From Spirochaetota bacterium (lineage in GTDB: Bacteria > Spirochaetota > Spirochaetia > Treponematales > Rectinemataceae): a DNA stretch of 10,926 bases. Of this stretch, positions 8,167 to 10,926 are shown one piece after another. Positions within the stretch are counted from its first letter, which is position 1. The number at the start of each line of letters is the position of its first letter. Made by a program: the position numbers and the translations under genes. Location of the stretch: assembly GCA_029265255.1 (NCBI GenBank), contig JAJUJQ010000030.1, positions 1 to 10,926 on the forward strand, written 5' to 3'. Under the pieces are notes generated by a model. The model was not told the origin of the DNA, searched no databases, and worked only from the letters and a program-made list of their open reading frames with translations.

Positions 8167-9315
8167 TCAGAACAGGTCTGGGAATGCACGATCGATGATC
8201 ACCGCAATCGTGAGCAGCACACCGACCCCGATGTACCGGTAGAACGCCGATACCCCAATGATCTGCAGGCCGTTTTCCAGCACCGCCAGCACAAGCACCC
8301 CAACCGCCGTGCCCCAAATACGCCCCTTTCCTCCGGTAAGGCTCGCCCCCCCTACCACCACCGCAGCCACCGCCATGAGCTCGTAGTTTGCGCCCGAAGG
8401 CGTATAATTTCCTATGCCGGTCTGAAAAAGGTTGAAGAGCCCTGCAATGCCAGAAACAAACGACGCAATCACATAAATCATGACAAGATTACGGTTTACA
8501 TTGATACCCGAACGAATCGCCGCGTCCATGCTCCCGCCGATCGCGTAGGTGTGCTTGCCAAACCGCGTCCGTCCGAGCACGAACCCCAGCACCAGCAGCA
8601 CCGTCAGACTCAAAAAGAGCGAATTCGGAACAAGCCTCACAACACTTCTGATATTCGCCTGCGTGATATACGAAGGCTTTGTAAAAAAGCTGATGGATTG
8701 CGATGGATCGATATAGAGAAAATAACTGTTCCCTATTGCATTGATTTCCGACGGGGCGCCCATCACCGGCATGAACCCATCGGCAAGAAAGAGCGTAATG
8801 CCGTTGCAGATGCCCCACATGCCCATGGTGGCAATAAAAGGCGGCACCTTGAAGTGGGTGATCAGCACGCCGTTCGCCAGCCCCGGCAAAATCGAAACAG
8901 AAAGCGCTGCAAGACAGCCGAGCGCGATCACCTGCCAGACGGGCATACCGGCCCCGCCAGCACCGCTCGCACCAGCGGCTCCACCTGCGTACAGAATCTG
9001 CATGACCTTCGCGCCGAGCACCGACGAAAGCCCATACACATACCCAATCGATAGATCGATGCCTCCCGTGATGACGACGAGCAGCTCAGCCACAGCCAAC
9101 AAGAATGCCCCTGTTGAGAGGTGAATGATATTTTGAAAATTGACGATATCGAAAAAGCCAGAGCTTCCGATGCTGAACACGACAATCATGAGTATAAGGA
9201 AAAGCAACGCCCAATTTCGCGCCGAAAAGCGCCCTATGGGAGTCTGAAAAAAATCGCCACTTCCAGGCGAAGTGTCCTTGAATCGTGCATTTTTCAACGT
9301 GCGTTCGGCTGCCAA
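8167..9315 (-). CDS. Sugar ABC importer permease (BPD_transp_2 / RbsC-like), first of pair, TTG start
   Basis: Inner-membrane subunit of 382 residues, paralogous to the following permease. It has multiple hydrophobic segments starting at about 35, the hallmark VITGGIDLSIG at 81-91, and the conserved TRFGKHTYAIGG...DAAIRSGINV region facing the ATPase. The start is TTG 9315: it has a GAGAGAGGT ribosome site (9329-9321) at good spacing, an in-frame TGA lies a few codons upstream, and the first internal ATG would already be inside the first membrane segment. An alanine/glycine-rich stretch (AGGAAGASGAGGAG, residues 110-123) follows a membrane segment and has no counterpart in the sister permease. 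The gene is separated from the binding-protein gene by 101 nt holding two stem-loops, and from the next permease by 16 nt. Confidence 0.92.
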   Translation of the reverse strand: MAAERTLKNARFKDTSPGSGDFFQTPIGRFSARNWALLFLILMIVVFSIGSSGFFDIVNFQNIIHLSTGAFLLAVAELLVVITGGIDLSIGYVYGLSSVLGAKVMQILYAGGAAGASGAGGAGMPVWQVIALGCLAALSVSILPGLANGVLITHFKVPPFIATMGMWGICNGITLFLADGFMPVMGAPSEINAIGNSYFLYIDPSQSISFFTKPSYITQANIRSVVRLVPNSLFLSLTVLLVLGFVLGRTRFGKHTYAIGGSMDAAIRSGINVNRNLVMIYVIASFVSGIAGLFNLFQTGIGNYTPSGANYELMAVAAVVVGGASLTGGKGRIWGTAVGVLVLAVLENGLQIIGVSAFYRYIGVGVLLTIAVIIDRAFPDLF

Positions 9316-9320
9316 TTTGC

Positions 9321-9329
9321 ACCTCTCTC
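9321..9329 (-). promoter_or_regulatory. Ribosome binding site fixing a TTG start
   Basis: GAGAGAGGT on the minus strand ends 5 nt before TTG 9315. It decides the start of the first permease, since no ATG is available between the in-frame upstream stop and the first membrane segment. Confidence 0.7.
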
Positions 9330-9337
9330 GTTGATAC

Positions 9338-9376
9338 TCTCATGTCTCCCCTTCGCAAGGAAGAGGAGACATGAGA
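9338..9376 (-). promoter_or_regulatory. Intercistronic stem-loop between binding protein and permease genes
   Basis: A perfect 12-bp inverted repeat (9338-9349 with 9365-9376) flanks a 15-nt loop, in which CCTT and AAGG can pair again. In the transcript it lies after the binding-protein gene and only about 8 nt before the permease ribosome site. No run of U follows, so it does not look like a full intrinsic terminator. Such hairpins in binding-protein operons often shield the upstream message and give more binding protein than membrane subunits. That role is inferred here. Confidence 0.7.
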
Positions 9377-9377
9377 A

Positions 9378-9389
9378 CCCGTTACCGGG
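9378..9389 (-). promoter_or_regulatory. Small GNRA-tetraloop hairpin after the binding-protein gene
   Basis: The transcript reads CCCG-GUAA-CGGG: a 4-bp GC stem closed by a GNRA-class loop, directly before the larger stem-loop. It may help stabilise the 3' end of the binding-protein message. It is short, so chance is possible. Confidence 0.45.
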
Positions 9390-9416
9390 ACTTTTTGCCA
9401 TTCTTTTTTATCCAAC

Positions 9417-10400
9417 TTATTGATATATATACTGCTGCATATTCGGATCGTTCACATTGTCCTTGGTAAAGAATTCGAAGCCAGGAATGACTTTTTTGGG
9501 CACTGACACTTTTTGAGTCAGATACTTGTACAGCCATTCGACACCGAGCGATCCCATCTCTCCAGGTTTCTGGGCGAGCACAAGGTCGATCACGCCCTTT
9601 TTAAGATTCTCGATATTGGTGATGGTCGCATCCCACGAGGCAATCTTGATCGCCCCCACAAGGCCTGCATTAACGACCGCCTGATTCGCCCCCTGTGCGC
9701 TGAACACATTGGTGCCAAAAATTCCGACAATGTCCTTATCCTTCTGCAATGCGGCGAGCGTCTGTTCCTGCGCTTTCTGCTGGACATCGAGGCACCATTC
9801 CACGCCCACTAGCTTCATGTTCGGAAATTGCGCGATGCCGTCGCGAAAACCTTTGACACGTGCGGCTACCGACGAGGCATCGGGGTTTGTCGCTTCGCAG
9901 AACACCTTACCCTTTTCCCCAACGAGCTTCGCGAGATGCTCAGCGATCATCTTCCCACCGAGATAGTTATCCGAGCCGATATACGAAAGTGGGAAATTGT
10001 AGTCGGTGTTCGGTTTGGAATAATCGCCATCCCCGATGAATGTATCGACGGTAATAATCTCGATTCCTTTGTCATAGATGGCTTTGAGGGGAGCCTTGAG
10101 CGCATCGACGGATGTCGGCGCTATGAGCAGTCCATCGAAGCCGCCGCGCTGGGCATATGCCTGAAGAATGGGCACCTGATACTCAGGCCCCCACGCTTTC
10201 GGATATTCCGCGACAATCAAGTTGACCCCGAGCTCTTTGCACTTCGCTCTGACGCCCTTCTCCATAGTGGTATAGAAGGGGTCTTGCACGCCAGGCATGA
10301 AAAGGAAGGTTAGCTGCTTCTTGGCTGCCTGCCCAAACACTGGGACCATTGCCAAAAGAATGAGCAGAATGGCGAACACTGCTGAATACCGTTTTTTCAT
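9417..10400 (-). CDS. Periplasmic sugar-binding protein of CUT2 ABC importer (Peripla_BP_4 type)
   Basis: Solute receptor of the importer, 327 residues. A signal peptide lies at about 1-23 (MKKR, hydrophobic core, then VFGQ). No cysteine lipobox follows, so the protein should be soluble in the periplasm. The mature part opens with QLTFLFMPGVQDPFYTTMEKG, the usual beta strand plus sugar-contacting aromatic region of ribose/galactose-type binding proteins. It continues with FDGLLIAPTSVDAL (about 90-103), IEIITVDTF and YIGSDNYLGGKMIAEHLA, all matching the Rossmann-like two-lobe fold; NPDASSVAARVKGFRDGI and VGIFGTNVFSAQGANQAV lie in the later half. ATG 10400 is chosen because AAGGAGG (10412-10406) sits at ideal spacing and the signal peptide begins there. 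A longer frame reaching 10526 would include the promoter. It is the first gene after the sigma-54-like promoter. The ligand cannot be read from sequence. Confidence 0.93.
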   Translation of the reverse strand: MKKRYSAVFAILLILLAMVPVFGQAAKKQLTFLFMPGVQDPFYTTMEKGVRAKCKELGVNLIVAEYPKAWGPEYQVPILQAYAQRGGFDGLLIAPTSVDALKAPLKAIYDKGIEIITVDTFIGDGDYSKPNTDYNFPLSYIGSDNYLGGKMIAEHLAKLVGEKGKVFCEATNPDASSVAARVKGFRDGIAQFPNMKLVGVEWCLDVQQKAQEQTLAALQKDKDIVGIFGTNVFSAQGANQAVVNAGLVGAIKIASWDATITNIENLKKGVIDLVLAQKPGEMGSLGVEWLYKYLTQKVSVPKKVIPGFEFFTKDNVNDPNMQQYIYQ

Positions 10401-10405
10401 AGTAT

Positions 10406-10412
10406 CCTCCTT
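10406..10412 (-). promoter_or_regulatory. Strong ribosome binding site of the binding-protein gene
   Basis: AAGGAGG on the minus strand, 5 nt before ATG 10400. It is among the best ribosome sites in the window, consistent with high synthesis of the binding protein, and it rules out the longer upstream start. Confidence 0.85.
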
Positions 10413-10514
10413 GGACTGTATCCGGAATGTCTGCACATTGCTGCGGTACAGAGCAACTTCGCCGCAAGCAGGCGCAAAAATTCCGAAAAATTGGTTAACA
10501 ACCGCGTATGTAGA

Positions 10515-10530
10515 AGCAAAACACATGCCA
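10515..10530 (-). promoter_or_regulatory. Putative sigma-54 (-24/-12) promoter
   Basis: The minus strand reads TGGCATGTGTTTTGCT, matching the RpoN consensus TGGCACGN4TTGCW at all fixed positions except one (T for C in the -24 block). The invariant GG and GC have the required spacing. GC falls at 10517-10516, which predicts transcription starting near 10504 and a leader of about 104 nt before ATG 10400. The operon itself encodes a GAFTGA-bearing sigma-54 activator, which makes a chance match unlikely. Confidence 0.8.
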
Positions 10531-10657
10531 AAATATGGAATTATTGAACGATTCGTCCGGATCCAGGATTGTGCGCCGTTCCCAGCACTTTCAGCGCCGC
10601 ACCAAGCCCGCTTTAGAGCCTTATTAGTAGCGCCTTCAGAGCCGCCCTCTCATGGAT

Positions 10658-10665
10658 TGGCGCCA
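10658..10665. promoter_or_regulatory. Candidate activator-binding palindrome
   Basis: The perfect 8-bp palindrome TGGCGCCA lies at about -154 to -161 from the predicted start, the usual distance for enhancer sites of NtrC-family activators. The flanking CATGG and CCATG (10651-10655, 10663-10667) also form an inverted pair that shares part of it. It is short and occurs once, so it is only a candidate. Confidence 0.25.
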
Positions 10666-10681
10666 TGATATGCGCGTACAC

Positions 10682-10711
10682 AAAAAAAGTGGATAGCGAA
10701 CTATCCACTTT
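10682..10711 (-). terminator. Rho-independent terminator of the upstream ABC ATPase gene
   Basis: On the minus strand an 11-bp perfect stem AAAGTGGATAG / CTATCCACTTT closes over a UUCG tetraloop and runs into seven T (10688-10682, the first three paired). It lies 82 nt after the stop codon of the gene at the right edge. It separates that transcription unit from the sugar operon. Read on the plus strand the T-run is only three bases, so it is directional. Confidence 0.92.
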
Positions 10712-10765
10712 GCTGTATATCTCTCTATCCATGCGAGCCCGAATCGGGCGCAGAATGTACCTTCC

Positions 10766-10779
10766 ACCTTGCACAAGGT
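10766..10779. repeat. 14-bp inverted repeat in the trailer of the ATPase gene
   Basis: ACCTTG-CA-CAAGGT, a perfect 6+2+6 dyad about 260-275 bases before the predicted operon start. A nearby dyad GCCCGA-A-TCGGGC is at 10737-10749. Both are on the far side of the terminator. They could be protein sites or simply RNA structure in the trailer; I cannot tell which. Confidence 0.4.
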
Positions 10780-10793
10780 TCAGAACACGCATC

Positions 10794-10926
10794 TCAGCTC
10801 AACAGGTCCCTGTCCTCGGCGTACTCCGCGCCGCGCGCCTTCTTGAAGAGCTTCACGAGCCCGGCGACGTCCATCTTCTCTTTCTCCGCCCCGCTCAGGT
10901 CGGCGATGATTTCGCCTTCGTGCATC
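10794..10926 (-). CDS. ABC transporter ATP-binding protein, C-terminal fragment (cut by window edge)
   Basis: An open frame enters from the right edge and ends at TGA 10796-10794, giving 43 whole codons from MHEGEIIADLSG to AEDRDLLS. The opening MHEGEII is the strand that follows the D-loop region near the end of ABC ATPases (usually RILVMHEGRI). The tail, with a GAEKEKMDVAGLVKLF region and a final DRDLLS, resembles ATPases that partner TrpX-like binding proteins and single permeases; that closer assignment is from memory of the family. Walker motifs lie outside the window. A strong terminator follows, so the gene is not part of the sugar operon. Confidence 0.65.
   Translation of the reverse strand, partial: MHEGEIIADLSGAEKEKMDVAGLVKLFKKARGAEYAEDRDLLS

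Larger units (their letters stand above)
10401..10793. other. Intergenic regulatory region upstream of the operon
   Basis: About 390 bases without a supportable gene. From left to right it holds the binding-protein leader (about 104 nt if the sigma-54 start estimate is right, with no recognisable riboswitch), the -24/-12 element at 10515-10530, an A/T-rich stretch at 10530-10546, a palindrome TGGCGCCA at 10658-10665, the intrinsic terminator of the neighbouring gene at 10682-10711, and two further dyads (10737-10749 and 10766-10779) in the trailer of that gene. I see no convincing -35/-10 promoter. Confidence 0.7.

Noticed and set aside
7786..9054. Plus-strand open frame of 422 codons opposite the two permease genes
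   Set aside because: It is rich in Arg, His, Pro and Asn with no recognisable domain, and it lies wholly antisense to two clear permeases with full family motifs. It is a by-product of the codon use on the other strand.
10401..10526. N-terminal extension of the binding protein to ATG 10526
   Set aside because: It would place 42 residues ahead of a normal signal peptide, would begin within the -24/-12 element, and would ignore the near-perfect ribosome site before ATG 10400.
10573..10664. Four GCGCC pentamers (from 10573, 10594, 10630 and 10660) as a repeated regulator site
   Set aside because: Their spacing is irregular, their flanks differ, and such pentamers are expected by chance in DNA of this composition.

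Overview
The window reads as one minus-strand operon of eight genes, preceded (at high coordinates) by a regulatory region and by the 3' end of an unrelated ABC ATPase gene. Base composition is moderately GC-rich. The organism is almost certainly a diderm bacterium: the solute-binding protein has a plain signal peptide with no lipobox cysteine, which suits a soluble periplasmic protein. The window also encodes a sigma-54 activator and a histidine kinase with a large outer domain. A spirochaete-like source is my guess from the general look of the proteins. It is not demonstrated.

Layout in order of transcription (right to left): 10926-10794, tail of an ABC ATPase; 10711-10682, its intrinsic terminator; 10530-10515, a close match to a -24/-12 sigma-54 promoter; 10400-9417, periplasmic sugar-binding protein; 9389-9338, two stem-loops; 9315-8167 and 8150-7092, two related permeases; 7074-6313, single-domain ATPase; 6316-4115, membrane histidine kinase; 4106-2694, NtrC-family sigma-54 response regulator; 2700-1342, large PfkB-family kinase; 1331-150, mannitol-1-phosphate 5-dehydrogenase-like enzyme. 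The last 149 bases hold no supportable gene and no clear terminator, so the operon may continue past the left edge. Gaps inside the operon are -7 to +17 nt, apart from the 101-nt gap holding the stem-loops.

Proposed working (inference): the binding protein captures a sugar or sugar alcohol and a CUT2-type ABC importer brings it in unphosphorylated. The PfkB kinase then phosphorylates it, and the MtlD-like enzyme oxidises the polyol phosphate to a ketose phosphate. The two-component pair lies inside the operon and is of the sigma-54 class, and the only good promoter-like element is of the sigma-54 class, so the operon probably controls itself in a positive loop. The most notable points are this self-contained sigma-54 circuit and a kinase-first, PTS-independent route apparently for a hexitol.
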